Positions 1 to 10,219 of a DNA stretch of 35,000 bases are shown in pieces. Location: positions 160,001 through 195,000 of the forward strand of contig JAVKOQ010000076.1 of NCBI GenBank assembly GCA_031835245.1, written 5' to 3'. This DNA comes from Balamuthia mandrillaris (lineage: Eukaryota > Discosea > Longamoebia > Balamuthiidae). How positions within the stretch are numbered: position 1 is the stretch's first letter; every line of letters begins with the position of its first letter. The notes below the pieces were generated by a model, which saw only the letters and a program-made list of their open reading frames with translations, had not been told where the DNA came from and did not search any database. Made by a program: the position numbers and the translations under genes.

Positions 1-116
1 GAGAAGCAGAGAGAGAAGAGCAGAGAGAGTGAGAAAGAGAGTGAGAGAGAGAGAAAAGAGAGAGAAAAGAGAGAGAGAGAGAACGACAAGAAGAAAGAAA
101 CGACACGAGAAAGAAA
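1..116. repeat. GA-rich low-complexity tract (intron 1 of the GH125-like gene)
   Basis: Nearly pure purine sequence, (GA)n with GAAA and AGCAG interruptions. It lies in what should be the first intron of the minus-strand gene starting at 690, so on the sense strand it is a polypyrimidine tract. It carries no coding signal and the window edge truncates it. Confidence 0.8.
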
Positions 117-133
117 GAAGAACAGGAGCAAAC

Positions 134-690
134 CTAACAAAGCACTTTCGGAACATTCGTTGCAGTTTGGGATGGGCCAGCCGGGCGGCCACTCGCTCCA
201 CCTCCTGGGCCACCGCCAGCGGCACCACCGGGGCGTCCTCCTTCCTGATGAGCTCCCCAACGAGCGGCTTGAACACTTGCAGCTGCTGCTGCAGCTGCCG
301 CACGCGCTCCTCCAGAGGGAAGCCTCCTCCCTGCTGCGCTCTTGTGGCTTCCTCAAAAAATTTATCCATCTGCAGAGGCGAAAGCTGAGTGAGCTGAGAC
401 TCCAACAAGTTGACCCGTTGTTGGAGGTCAGCTATGGCGGGGTCCTCCTGGTCGCCCTCTTCCTCGTAGGAAAGCCTTCGGAGCAGGCCTTCCAAGCGAG
501 AGACCTCCTTCTCGATCAAGGCCTTGAGCTCCTCTCCATCTTTCTTGGCGTAGAATTGTTGATCGAAGGAAGCTGGGGTGGAAGGAGAAGGAGGAGTGGA
601 CGGTGCACTGAGGAACCAGGTGACGAGCAAGGTGTTGCCCAGGATGACGATGAGCATGAAGGAAAGGTACCAAGCGAGACGTCCTCCCAT
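134..690 (-). CDS. Probable GH125-type alpha-mannosidase, first exon only (type II membrane protein)
   Basis: First exon of a gene that continues off the left edge. ATG is at 690 and the exon runs about 185 codons without a stop. Residues 1-8 are a short cytosolic stretch, followed by one hydrophobic anchor (about 9-27) typical of a Golgi/ER type II protein. A Pro/Ser stem and a Glu/Gln-rich coiled-coil stalk follow. The exon ends LAHPKLQRMFRKCFV, which resembles the start of the GH125 (metal-independent exo-alpha-1,6-mannosidase) catalytic domain, where a MF..CF motif is followed by NTL.TT. The donor is most likely AG/GTTTGC at 134/133, the same hexamer used elsewhere in this window; GTTAGG at 138 is an alternative. 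The family call rests on about ten residues and the catalytic part is outside the window. An unrelated type II enzyme is possible. Confidence 0.5.
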
Positions 691-1165
691 TTTAATTTTT
701 TTTTGTTTCTCTCTTTTTCTATTTCATCCAGCGAAGGGATTATTATTATTTTTTTTTTCGAACGAAGGAGCTTGGGAAAGGGGTGGTGTGAGGAAGAGAA
801 GATGGAGAGTTTCGCTGCTGCTTCTTCTTGTATCTTCTTCTTTCCTTCTTCTTCTTCTAAAGTGATATATTTGGCATGAGGGAAAAGGAGAGGGCATTTC
901 TCTCTCTGAGACATGTCCTGATGAACCTGGCTAAACCAACGGGTCCCGCCGTTGGACTGCAAAATGACCGGAACCGAATCTGCTCGTTTTGGTGAGCAAC
1001 ATTCCGAATGCGGAGGCTGGACTCCTTCTGGGTATTGTCTAGTCGGCAGGGGTGCGACCGTCCTCCATTAGGTGTGTTGCTGAGGGAGGAAGCCAGCAGC
1101 ATCAGCAGAACAACAAAAGAACAAGAGAGAGAGAAGTAAGGGGCTCCTTATCTTTTTGACCACTA
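691..1165. other. Intergenic region with a short perfect hairpin
   Basis: No convincing gene. The part next to 690 is T- and A-rich and is probably the promoter and 5' leader of the minus-strand GH125-like gene. Inside is a perfect inverted repeat, CCAACGG (936-942) and CCGTTGG (949-955), with a 6-nt loop. ORFs on both strands here are low-complexity or lack family features. Confidence 0.5.
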
Positions 1166-2022
1166 TTAACAGGGACACATTGGCATCAGTAAAATCCTTT
1201 TTGTCTCCTTGCGGCTTTCTTCTTTTCCTTCCACTCTCGTTCCCTCGATGAACCGATCCTGGAGCTCCTCCCAAATGGCATCCTCCTCCATGAGATAGGG
1301 ATAGTACATGTTGGCTTTGTAGGTCTTGGTGGCTGCGTGCCGAACTCCGAGGAAGATGACGCCTCCGATGATGAGGCCGCCGATGAAGAAGCCGGCCGCC
1401 GTCCAAGGGGAGCGCCAAGCCTTAGAGGCGTTGGTGGCGGGATAGATATAAGTTGTGGCACCTTTTGTCTGAACCTTACAGTAGTAGCTGCCTGCGGTGT
1501 AGTAAGGATGAACTGTTGATGCCACGTTTTGGCATAGGTTCGGCAGGTCGTCCACGCGCTTGATTATTGCCAGCCTCCTGGGGCCGACAAGGAGAGGAGC
1601 ACAGATAAGGAGCAAGTAACCACATCAAAGAAGGAGAAAAAGGACAAGACACAGAAAGAAGGAGGGACAGAAAACAAACAGGAGCCCAATCCAACGAAAA
1701 GACAAACTAATGTACTCACATCAGGGTTGCCTTGGACTGGAAGTACCGTTCAATGCCCTCATCGTTGCTCCACTCCCAATTGTCGGCTACGTAGGCGGTG
1801 ATGTCGGTCCATTTGTCGAGGTCCACCACCGTTTCTGTGCGAGTGTCTCCTTTGGAGTCCGTGTATTCCTCCGTGTGCTCTGCGTGCTGATGCACATAAG
1901 TGGCTGGTTTAGAGGCATTGAGAGTTGCAAACTCAAGAACTGCTCCTCTTCAGTTATGTGGTTATTGGTTGTTTAAAAAAACACCGAAGGAAAGGGGAGA
2001 TAGAAAAGACAAGCCAAACGAC

Positions 2023-2062
<40 letters not shown>

Positions 2063-2273
2063 CGAGAACAATAAAACAACAGGAGAGGAAAGGAGAGGAG
2101 AGGAGAGAAGAGATGACGATGAAAAGAAAGAAAGACTGGAACGAAAAACGAAAATTGGAAAGGAAACAACAGACGTACTCTGAATTGAGGCGACTATCAA
2201 AGGTCCGTTTGTTGCCAGACAGCCCGCTCTTCACTTTGAACTCAGCCCCCGCCTCTTCCTCCTCTGTGGTCAT
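1166..2273 (-). CDS. Orphan single-pass membrane protein, 244 aa, three exons
   Basis: I do not recognise this family. Exons are 2179-2273, 1720-1947 and 1166-1577, with donors GTACGT and GTGAGT. Phase closes at both joins and the sum is 735 nt. The N-terminus is acidic (MTTEEEEAGAEF). The middle has a charged Thr/Glu/Asp segment and LDKWTDITAYVADNWEW. Then come two isolated cysteines (DLPNLCQN and SYYCKV) that could pair if lumenal. One strong membrane helix, GFFIGGLIIGGVIFLGV, is Gly-rich with small-xxx-small spacing, which favours helix packing. The tail of about 50 residues is charged and ends MPMCPC. The ATG at 2273 was chosen because it opens the acidic N-terminus; the frame stays open for about 15 codons upstream, so a longer start or an upstream exon is possible. 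Confidence 0.65.
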
Positions 2274-2940
2274 ACCGGGCTTTTTCTGTGCTTTCTCTCT
2301 TTTATTCGTCGGGTACATATATATATATATATATATATATATTCTTTATTTGTGGTTTTTCATAAAAACAAAAAAAATCAGTCTCAGGCAAAACACCAAG
2401 TTCACTGATCACCCTGTAATGCTCTTTTGGTACGAAAGTACCAGGAGGAGGAGCTAAAAAAATTACCATAATTTCCTGTAATTTCCTGTATTATAACTGT
2501 GATTACAGGAAGAATCCGAAAGACTTTTCCTTCCGTTTTATTCAATCCAAAACCGGAACTTTCTCCCTCTTCTCCTTCCTTCACCGCGCGAGCCCAAAAC
2601 ATGTTTCTATGTGAAACGGGGGCACGTGGTTGTTGTGGCTGTAACCTCCTCCTTCTCGAATGCATGTCCCACCCACTCCAAATGTTTCAAGAAGAGCGAG
2701 CCCAAGGAAGGAACACAAAGCGAAAAGAAGAGAGGTTGGGTAAACTCTTATTAATTTTTTTCATCTTCTTCCTTTTTGTTACAAAGGCGGTGTAGGTCTT
2801 TTCTTTACACAGTTCTCATCTTGTTCCACTTTATGCATTGTTTTATCTCTCTTTCTTATCGCCTTCCTCATCATTTTCTTCTCTCTTGCTTCTTGCTTTC
2901 TTCTCACTTCCTTCTTCGTTCTTTCATCTCTCGCTTCACT
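2274..2940. other. Intergenic region with (AT)n microsatellite
   Basis: This lies between the start of the orphan membrane gene (2273) and the stop of the RhoGAP gene (2941). An uninterrupted (AT) run occupies 2317-2342, about 45 nt upstream of the ATG at 2273, in a promoter or leader position. The rest is T/C-rich with no coding signal that I trust. Confidence 0.55.
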
Positions 2941-4892
2941 TCATTGCTCCAACCAGTCGTTGATGTCATAGCAAGAAGTGATGAGCTCCTCGCAATACGG
3001 TAACGCCTTGCCTGACACAAATACATCCACCCACGACTCCATTTCCTGTTCTCCCTCCTCTTCATCTTCCTCTTCTTCTCCTTTCTTTGCACCGCTTGCA
3101 TCACCCTTGGCAGAGGAGAGCTGCGTGGTAATATGTCGAGGAGGACGAGGAGGCGGCAGGTTGGAATGAGGGGTGAGCTTCGAGAATGTCGCCCCTGTTT
3201 GTCTCAGCATCAGCTTGTTCTTCATCGATTGTTGCAGCTCTTCATGTTGTTGCAGCTGTTTTTTGAGGTCTTCAGAGGAGGTGGTGAGCGGTTTGTTGCG
3301 GCTGTTGCTGCCGGCGAGAGAAGGAGGAGTTCCATAGGTCGCACTCTTGCGTCGCTCTTTCGCTGCTGCTGATGAAGAAGGAGAGGAAGAAGAAGGAGAA
3401 ACTCCCAACGATTGTCTAATGCCTCCGGAAGAGGAGTTTGCTGTGGATGCTTTGCTCTGTTGAATGTAGAATTTGGGGTCTCTCCACTTGGAAGGAGTTG
3501 GAGAGGGAGGGCCAGAAGTGGTCGGCGAGGAAGAAGGAGAACCAGGAGATGGAGAGGAAGAGGAAGAAGGAGCAGTGGGTTGGGCCATGCCCTCAAAGAG
3601 GGTACGACGCTCTTTGACGAGATTGGTGGCCAGCAACATGCTGCCTCTTTTCAGGGTGGCGTAAAACTGTCTGTACTGGCGAGAGTTTTTCATCATGTCT
3701 TTCTTTAGGCCTTCGGCTTCTTCTTTGTTGCCTTTTCTCTGTTTTTGTTTGGCAATATAGCAAAGCAGATTAAGAAATGAAAAAGGAACGAAGGGAAGAC
3801 CAGCAGAACGACAGAAACAAAAAACAAAAACAAGGAAAAATACGCACAAACAAGCCATCGTAATGAGTAATGAGGTACTCAACAATCTTTGCAGCCTTAG
3901 GACCTTCCGTGAGATAAAGGTTCATGTCAGCGGTCGCCTCTCCCGTTTGATAAGGTCGAAGAATGGAGGGAGCAAAGATGAGGGACAGATTGGAGGCTCC
4001 CATTTGATTCTTGTCCGAGTCGGCGCAGACCTCCTTCAGGAAGCGAAGCAGCAGGGTGAGGATCTCCTTGTTGGCGGGAGGCAGCAGAGAGATGACGGTG
4101 CGAAGGCAGTTTATCCTTTGGTTTTCTTGACCCAGCTCTACGGAGGAGGAGGAGAAAGTTGGAAGAAGGAAGAAGGAAGAAGGAAGAAAGCAAAGAGAAG
4201 GTTTAAAAAGAAATAGGAACCCATGGCAACGCCAAAGCAGTCATAAAGTTCAAACGTCAGAAGAGGAATATCCAGTTCTGTTATCATGCAGCAAAAAGAA
4301 AAAAGAAAAAGAAAAAGAAAAAGAAAAAGAAAAAGAAAAAGAAAGAAAAGAAAAAGAAAGAAAAGAAAGAAAAGAAAGAAATCCGTTTTAGTATTTTTCC
4401 TCACATCAAACAGTCGCTATATAAACGTTCAGAAAACAAAAACAAAAACTAAACGAACCACGCAAGTATAACTTTAGGACGCCGGCCACCGTGTGAACGT
4501 CTCCTTTGGAAAGCTTGTCCAGGTCTACTTTCTTTCCTGCAAAGAAAAAAAAAAGAAAAAAAAATAATTCAATTTTGATTTAAACGATTAAAAAAAACAA
4601 GAGAGAAAACGAACCTTTGTCAAATCGCTTCTTGATGGTATTAATGTCCTGCAACAAACCGGAAACACGGAACAAACCTTCCACCGTAGTTGCTGTCCAC
4701 GGGGAAATAACGGTTAACATCAGATCATATAATTTTTAAAGCGGATGAACGGATTGTGATTAAAAAATTGCAATCCAAACCATTATGGCGGCGTAACCAG
4801 CGGATGGTTTCATCCACGATCGGCGGCACTCGCGAACTCAGTCGGACAAACGTGCCGCACTGCGGCAAAGGCCCACGGTCTTTGCTGAACAT
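2941..4892 (-). CDS. RhoGAP domain protein with proline-rich tail, 470 aa, six exons
   Basis: A GTPase-activating protein for Rho/Rac-type small GTPases, so likely a regulator of actin. Exons are 4781-4892, 4615-4692, 4459-4536, 4221-4277, 3848-4137 and 2941-3738, totalling 1413 nt in phase. The RhoGAP domain fills about residues 15-200: RVPPIVDETIRWL, then VEGLFRVSG with the arginine finger at about R46, then VLKLYLRELDIPLLTFELYD, and NLSLIFAPSILRP. The domain starts almost at the N-terminus; the usual FGVPL start is degenerate (CGTFVRL). After it come about 220 residues rich in Ser, Pro and Gln, a class-I-like SH3 ligand (LPPPRPPRH), and a Glu-rich stretch before the stop. Such tails usually recruit SH3 partners. 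A start at 4949 would add 19 basic residues and cannot be excluded. Confidence 0.9.
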
Positions 4893-5109
4893 TCTTCTTG
4901 TCTCTTCTTTCCGTTTCTTTCGTTCTCTATTTTTAAACGGTAAAAGCACACTCGCACGAACCGGCCTTCAAATCGATAATTATTATCTGCGTTGATAAAC
5001 GTCGACTATAATTCATGTCGTCCCGATAATAATCCATGACGTCCCGAAATTATTAGGCCAAGCTATTCGATTCTATTCGGATGAATTATTGATTATTTTG
5101 TTTTTTTTG
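4893..5109 (-). promoter_or_regulatory. Promoter region of the RhoGAP gene with two copies of a 15-bp motif
   Basis: This lies between the RhoGAP start (4892, minus) and the stop of the deaminase gene (5110). It has TTCATGTCGTCCCGA at 5012-5026 and TCCATGACGTCCCGA at 5033-5047, 21 bp apart (about two helical turns). The same motif recurs three times at 10249-10330. Nearby are TCGATAA and GATAA/TTATC elements (4970-5000). A regulatory role is inference from position and repetition. Confidence 0.45.
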
Positions 5110-5321
5110 TTAGTCCTTGTGTTCGTCGTAGGAGGAGTTCACGCTCTTCTCCCACGCCACGATTTGCTCCATCCATTGATGGGCTTTGGCTTGGAGAGCT
5201 TCCTCATCGAAGCCGATGTTGTGCCCGTTTTCTGCCATAAGCTTGCCTGCTACCCACACCTTGCTCACGCTTTTTTTGTTTGAAACATTAACACGAACAA
5301 AAGAGCAAGAAAGAATGAAAC

Positions 5322-5376
<55 letters not shown>

Positions 5377-7202
5377 GAAAGGAAGAAAGAAAGAAAGAAA
5401 GGAAATGAAAAGAATGAAAGAAAGGAAAGGAAAGGAAAGGAAAGAAAAATGTACCTATTGGTACCAACGTAGACGAGGTTGGTGATAGGGTTGAAGACAG
5501 GCTCCGTTCGCAGCTCGATGGCGACCAAATCAGCCCATTTGCCTTTCTCCAAAGAGCCAATGCAGTGGTCCAACCCCAAAGCCTTGGCTCCGTTTATGGT
5601 GGCCATCTTCAACATTTCGAAACTGGGCAGCACTTTAACGCCTTCCGTTTGTTGGGCGTGAAGGCGGTGCATCAATGCTGCTGTGCGCATTTCACCTGTT
5701 TTTGTTTGGTAAGCCAAAAAGAAGAGAAGAAACAACGATGGAGGAGAGAAAACGAGAGGAGAAGCTGGGGACGAGGGAACAAAGAGATAGACCTAAAAGA
5801 TCGAGATCGTCATTGCTAGCAGCGCCGTCAGTGCCGAGGCATACGTTGACGCCTTTGCTGATGTAGTCAGCGATGGGGCAGATGCCATTGCCGAGTTTCA
5901 GGTTGGACTCAGGACAGTGCACCACGCTCACTCCTATTCCCCGTTTTAGGAAAAGCTCCATTTTAGAAAAATAAACCAAGTGTCGAAGCGTAAAAGAGAG
6001 TAGCGTGGCAACAGAGAATCAGAGAATAGAAAAGAGACAGAGAAGTACAGAGAAGGGAAGGAAGGATAAGGCATAGAGAACCTTTGGCAGCACAAAGATC
6101 GATCTCTTCAGGCAGAATTTGAGCCATGTGAACGGCGATGAGGGAAGAATCCATGATGCCAAGCCTCTCCATTCTAGCAATGGGACGAACGCCATGAACC
6201 TTCACACTCTCTGTCACCTTGGCCATTTCCTCGTGCAAGTGAAGGTGCACTCGCATGTTATGTTCTGTATGTTCATGGAAGTACATACGATGTTAGTAGA
6301 CAGTTGTTACCCTAAAAACACAAAAAGGTGTTGCTATATTACCTTTAGCAAGCTTTTTAACCTTGAGGAAACTTTCGTCGTTCACTGGATAATGAGAACA
6401 ACAATAAGAGAAGAACGGTGAGGAACAAAAAAACAACCAACAGAGAGAGCAAGAGAGAGAGAGAGAGAGAGAGAGAATGACAAAAGAGAAAAAGAGAAGG
6501 AGAGCAGCATTACAAACCGGTATAGGGAGCATGCGGGGCCAACGAAATAGTGACCAAGGGGTCCTCCTTGAACTCCTCCGCCATGGCCAGGCCCTTCTCC
6601 AGGTACTCGTCCGGGCCTTTGCCCCAACCGGTGGGGAACTCGATGACGGGCACGCCGATGTTGCAGCGCATGCCCATGGAGGAGGCCACGCGGGCGGTCA
6701 CCTCGGGGAAGAAGTACATGTCGTTGAAGCAGGTCACGCCGTTGCGCAGCATCTCCCCGACGGCGATCCGCGTGCCGTCCTCCACGAACTCGGGGCCGAC
6801 CCAGCGCTGCTCCGCCTGCACGATGTTGGAGAGCCACTGGGAGAGCGTGGTGTGGTCGGAGTAGAAGCCGCGGAAGAGGGTCATGGGCGTGTGGCAGTGC
6901 ATGTTGACGAGGCCGGGGATGAGGACGTGGTGCTTGTGGAGGTGGTGCTCCCGCTCGGCGACGTACTTTTGCTTGGCCTCCTCCGTGGGGAGAATGTCGT
7001 GGATCTTTCCTGTTGGGAGTTTGATGAAGAACAAGAAAATTTTTAGTGTCATGGATGTCTTTGACGGAGAAAAAAAAACAAGATGAGAAGAGAAAGTTTT
7101 GCCTTGATGGATGACCAAGGAATGTCGCTCCAGAACGCAGTTATCGGGAACGATAGGAACAATCCATCGGGCGTGAACCACCTCGCTGACTTGCTCTCCC
7201 AT
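5110..7202 (-). CDS. MtaD/TrzN-type amidohydrolase (probable 5'-methylthioadenosine/S-adenosylhomocysteine deaminase), 452 aa, seven exons
   Basis: A metal-dependent hydrolytic deaminase of the amidohydrolase superfamily. The closest family I recognise removes the 6-amino group from MTA, SAH or 5'-deoxyadenosine. Exons are 7103-7202, 6518-7009, 6343-6384, 6082-6264, 5793-5933, 5455-5695 and 5110-5269, totalling 1359 nt in phase. Features in order: N-terminal beta strands (ARWIVPI), metal site H71xH73 in [54 protein letters not shown], the metal aspartate in [16 protein letters not shown], and the C-terminal sandwich [14 protein letters not shown]. Length is typical and all metal ligands are present. 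Exon 3 is only 42 nt. Intron 1 appears to use a GC donor (AAG/GCAAAA). ATG 7202 matches the family start; an in-frame ATG 57 nt upstream would add a Lys-rich leader. Substrate specificity is inferred. Confidence 0.93.
5328..5450. repeat. (GA)n / GAAA microsatellite in intron 6 of the deaminase gene
   Basis: A near-perfect (GA)n run is followed by GAAA and GGAAA units. It lies wholly within the intron 5270-5454 of a minus-strand gene, so the transcript carries it as a long CU tract just upstream of the acceptor. Confidence 0.85.
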
Positions 7203-7682
7203 TTTGTGCTTCTTCTCTTTCTTCTTTCCTTCTCCGAACGATATTCGCCAAAATATCAAAAATTATCAAAAAAATTTTGATAATCGATATATTTATGGAC
7301 GCTTGTCGACAATAAAGATAACAAGATCGCAGATCCATTTTTCTGATTGCCGATTGGTGGGTTTTAGAGTGACATTTCAAATGACCTTTTAATTATAAGC
7401 TTGTATTGTTTTATTGTAGGTCAGAGATAAGACAACAGTCATCCTTGCATTCACAACCCATCTCACCATCGAGGAACCAGGATCCAACTTGTTCTGCCTA
7501 ACAACTTCATAGTTCTATTTTTTTAAAATTTAAATTCCTTCATTCCACCATTTTTTTTTTCTTCTTCTTGTTTTCTATCTTCGAAAGACAACTTAACAAC
7601 CCATTCCACCGCCTGCACATTCGTTTTGACCCAACACACACATACACTCACTCACAAAAAAATAAAAAAAAAAACAGGCTAG
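7203..7682. promoter_or_regulatory. Divergent promoter region with a perfect AT-rich palindrome
   Basis: Separates the minus-strand deaminase (start 7202) from the plus-strand glucosyltransferase (start 7683). ATTATCAAAA (7262-7271) and TTTTGATAAT (7275-7284) form a perfect 10-bp inverted repeat around AAA, 60-82 bp upstream of the deaminase ATG. Another TATCAAAA and ATCGATA flank it. A candidate dimeric-factor site serving one or both genes. The rest is T/A-rich leader without coding potential. Confidence 0.5.
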
Positions 7683-9139
7683 ATGTCCCAAACGCGAGCG
7701 TCGCTGCTTACCTTTGGCAGCCGCGGGGACGTGCAACCGTTCGTCGCCATCGGGCTGGCCCTCCAAAGGCAGGGCTACCACGTGACGCTCTGCGCCCCCA
7801 AGGACCAGGAGGGCTTCGTCCGGCGTCACGGCGTTCGAAACTTTGTCCCGCTGCACTTCACCACGGAGGAGATCATGAAGAAGTTCGCCCCGTGCCTGCG
7901 CGACCCTTCCAAGGTTTGCGTTTTCCTTCCTTTTCCTTCTCTTTTCTCTGGCCTTTCTGGCCTTTCTAACCCAGAATAAAAATAACAGACAGAGAGTATT
8001 ATTGCTGGGTACTACAGCGAAGACTTTCCGCAAACAAAGGGGGTGGTTCTTAAAGTTTGTAAAGTTGGTACATTCCCTTTTGTTTTTTTTTTCTTTGTGT
8101 TCAAAGCAGTGAAACAAATAAAACACAGGAATCCGATGTTGTGCTTTACCACTGCTGTTTGGAGAGCGAGGTGCTGTGTGCCACCGAACATTTCAAAGTT
8201 CCGGCCATTGGGGCGACCGTGTTTCCATTCATGGGTTCGTTTTCGTTTGCTTTTTGTTTTCAAACACAACCGTTCTTATCCAGAACAAATACGACAGAGA
8301 CATCGCAGTATTTTCCACCGGTGTTGGATGAAGACATGTTTCCAGCTGGCACGCCTTGTTCTTTGGTTTGAATCTGTGTTGTCGTGTTATTTTATTTGTT
8401 TTTATAAGCTAACAAAACAAACTAACAAAAAGGTATGGGAGTCAGTGTTGAAGGGAGGATGGACACAGGCCCGGGCCAAGGCCATCAACAAATGGAGACG
8501 AGAACTGGGGCTCTCTCCAATCGACCACCCTTTGGGCATTCATGGCCTCACCGAGGGTAAAGAAGGCCTGAATCATCGCTTCATTACGATGTGGAGCGAA
8601 CACATCTTGCCACGAGCAGCAGATTGGGGAGAGAACGTTTTGGAAGGAGGATTCTGTTTCCTGGAGGAAGAAGCGAAAGGAAAAAAGTCTGCGGAACAGG
8701 AGAGAGTGGAGGAGTTCTTGACAAAAGGAGAGAAGCCAGTTTACTTTGGGTTTGGATCGGTGCACCATCCTAATCCGGATACTTTGGTCCAAGCCATTCT
8801 GAAAGTCATTGATAGGTAACTTGCTTTTGTTCTTTCTCTGATCACCTCATTCAATCGACTTTTTTCTCATTCTCGCTTTTATTTTAACGTTGTGGCAAAG
8901 ACTCAAGCTGCGAGCTATCATCTACGAGGGTGCTGGCAGCTTGCCACGCCCAATAGACTTGGATCTGACCAAGTTTGGAGCGGATCGTGTCCTGTGGGCT
9001 AAGGAGGTTCCTCACTCTTGGCTCTTTCCTCAATGCCGTGCAGTGGTCATCCATGGCGGCATTGGCACTGTGGCCACCGCCTTGAAAGCCGCTGTTCCTC
9101 CCATCATCTGTCCCATTGGCATGGACCAACCGGTTTGTT

Positions 9140-9180
<41 letters not shown>

Positions 9181-9607
9181 CTCTCTACTATTTGTTCTTT
9201 TCTATTCTTTCGTTTTTTGTAGTCTTTCTGCTCTCTGCTCTCCTCTCTCTCTCTCTCTCTCTCTCTTCGCCTCTCTTCTGCGCTTCTTTTGCCTCTCGCT
9301 CATTGTCCTTCGGGGATTCCGCATTGGTCTGACCCTCGTTGTCAAACAAAAGTTTTGGGCTCATAGATTGGCCGAACAGGGATTAGGTCCCAAGAAAATC
9401 GTCAGCGCTCTGAGGATGAACGCCGAGGAACTATTCGCCTCCATGAAAGAAGTTTTGAACGAAGAAGACGAAGGGCAGAAGGGAGGGAGCATCCGTGCAA
9501 GGGTCCAAGCGGTCGCCAAGCTGTTGGCCTCCGAAAACGGCGTCGCCAAGGTGGTTGCTGTGGTGCAACAACTAGCACCTTCTCCTCTTGAAACGAGAGA
9601 AGCGTGA
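7683..9607 (+). CDS. Sterol 3-beta-glucosyltransferase-like GT28/GT1 enzyme, 446 aa, seven exons
   Basis: Transfers a hexose from UDP-sugar to a lipid, most likely a membrane sterol (UGT80/Atg26-like catalytic part). Exons are 7683-7913, 7989-8054, 8129-8234, 8298-8365, 8433-8815, 8901-9132 and 9353-9607, totalling 1341 nt in phase. The N-terminal domain starts LLTFGSRGDVQPFVAIGLAL, the GT28 N-terminal signature. The acceptor half includes AINKWRRELGLSP. The C-terminal domain has KPVYFGFGSV, VPHSWLFPQCRAVVIHGGIG (donor-site histidine about H336) and PIGMDQPFWAHRLAEQGLGPK. There is no PH or GRAM region, so it is the plant-like short form rather than the long fungal Atg26. Intron 6 holds (CT)n runs. 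Exon 4's acceptor was placed at 8297 because only that join keeps the frame through TSQYFPPVLDEDMFP. Confidence 0.9.
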
Positions 9608-10219
9608 AGAAACGCAATTATGCATGCATGCATGTATGTACAGAGTGAGATGGGAGGGGGGGGGGGGAAGAAAGTGAGCACGAAACTCGGGGGTTGGCCT
9701 TCGGCAGGACTCGCTCTGCCCAAAGAGTGTGTATCGCCAGGAGGCAAAGGTGGAGTAAGCAAAGTCCCGCAGGAAGGGGGGCACCACGATGAAAGCGTAG
9801 AGGCAGGACCACCCGGAGCCCTCCAGCATGGCCAGCACCCTCAGCACCGCAGAGGACTTTGTGTAGCACTGCTGGCCCTGGATGAGGACCACGGTGCTGA
9901 GGTCGTTGGGCAGGTGGAACTTATCCAGGAAGTTCTGCCCGGTCTCTGACTGGAGGGAGGCAAACTTGATGCGATTCTGGGGATCCCTGTCGATGACAAA
10001 GTTCACAAAGGAGTTGCAAAAGTTGCAGACGCCGTCAAAGAGGACGACCGCCTCGTAGCGCGCCAGCTCCTCGTCGACGTCTTCCTCGAGGTCGCCCCCC
10101 TCGTCCGCCGCTCCTGCAGAGTAATAGTCTGTCGAGGAGGCCAGGAGGTGGTGACGACCGTGCTCTTCCTGCTCTGCCTCCTGCGCCAGGTGCCTGCTGC
10201 TGCTCCCTCTTTGTTGCAT
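9572..10219 (-). CDS. DCC family (DUF393) thiol-disulfide oxidoreductase-like protein, 215 aa
   Basis: Single exon. An acidic N-terminal region (about 1-52) precedes the DCC core: YEAVVLFDGVCNFCNSFVNFVIDRD, with CxxC at C65/C68 in a thioredoxin-like strand-turn context. Then come IKFASLQSETGQ, YTKSSAVLRVLAMLEG, and the family end RYTLFGQSESCRRPTPEFR. The core ends at about residue 178. The remaining residues (PPPPSHLTLYIHACMH to stop) look non-conserved and follow a 12-base G run (9656-9667, C run on the sense strand). The tail and the antisense overlap with the end of the glucosyltransferase (9572-9607) depend on the exact length of that run. One base more or fewer could end the frame near 9618. 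Substrate is unknown; the family often accompanies organelle or membrane redox proteins. Confidence 0.85.
   Translation of the reverse strand: MQQRGSSSRHLAQEAEQEEHGRHHLLASSTDYYSAGAADEGGDLEEDVDEELARYEAVVLFDGVCNFCNSFVNFVIDRDPQNRIKFASLQSETGQNFLDKFHLPNDLSTVVLIQGQQCYTKSSAVLRVLAMLEGSGWSCLYAFIVVPPFLRDFAYSTFASWRYTLFGQSESCRRPTPEFRAHFLPPPPSHLTLYIHACMHNCVSSRFSRFKRRRC

Noticed and set aside
516-1102. Minus-strand frames overlapping or upstream of the GH125-like exon
   Set aside because: They are out of frame with the anchor-stalk reading, or are Lys/Ser low-complexity leader sequence.
4725-4780. Continuation of RhoGAP exon 1 as coding (GLDCNFLITIRSS)
   Set aside because: GLD resembles the family sequence, but using donor GTTTGG at 4780 gives the conserved VEGLFRVSG in phase, whereas reading through meets a stop.
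5692-5979. Upstream extension of deaminase exon 5 ([10 protein letters not shown])
   Set aside because: Phase from exon 4 does not fit; the acceptor AATAG at 5934 gives [13 protein letters not shown], matching the family.
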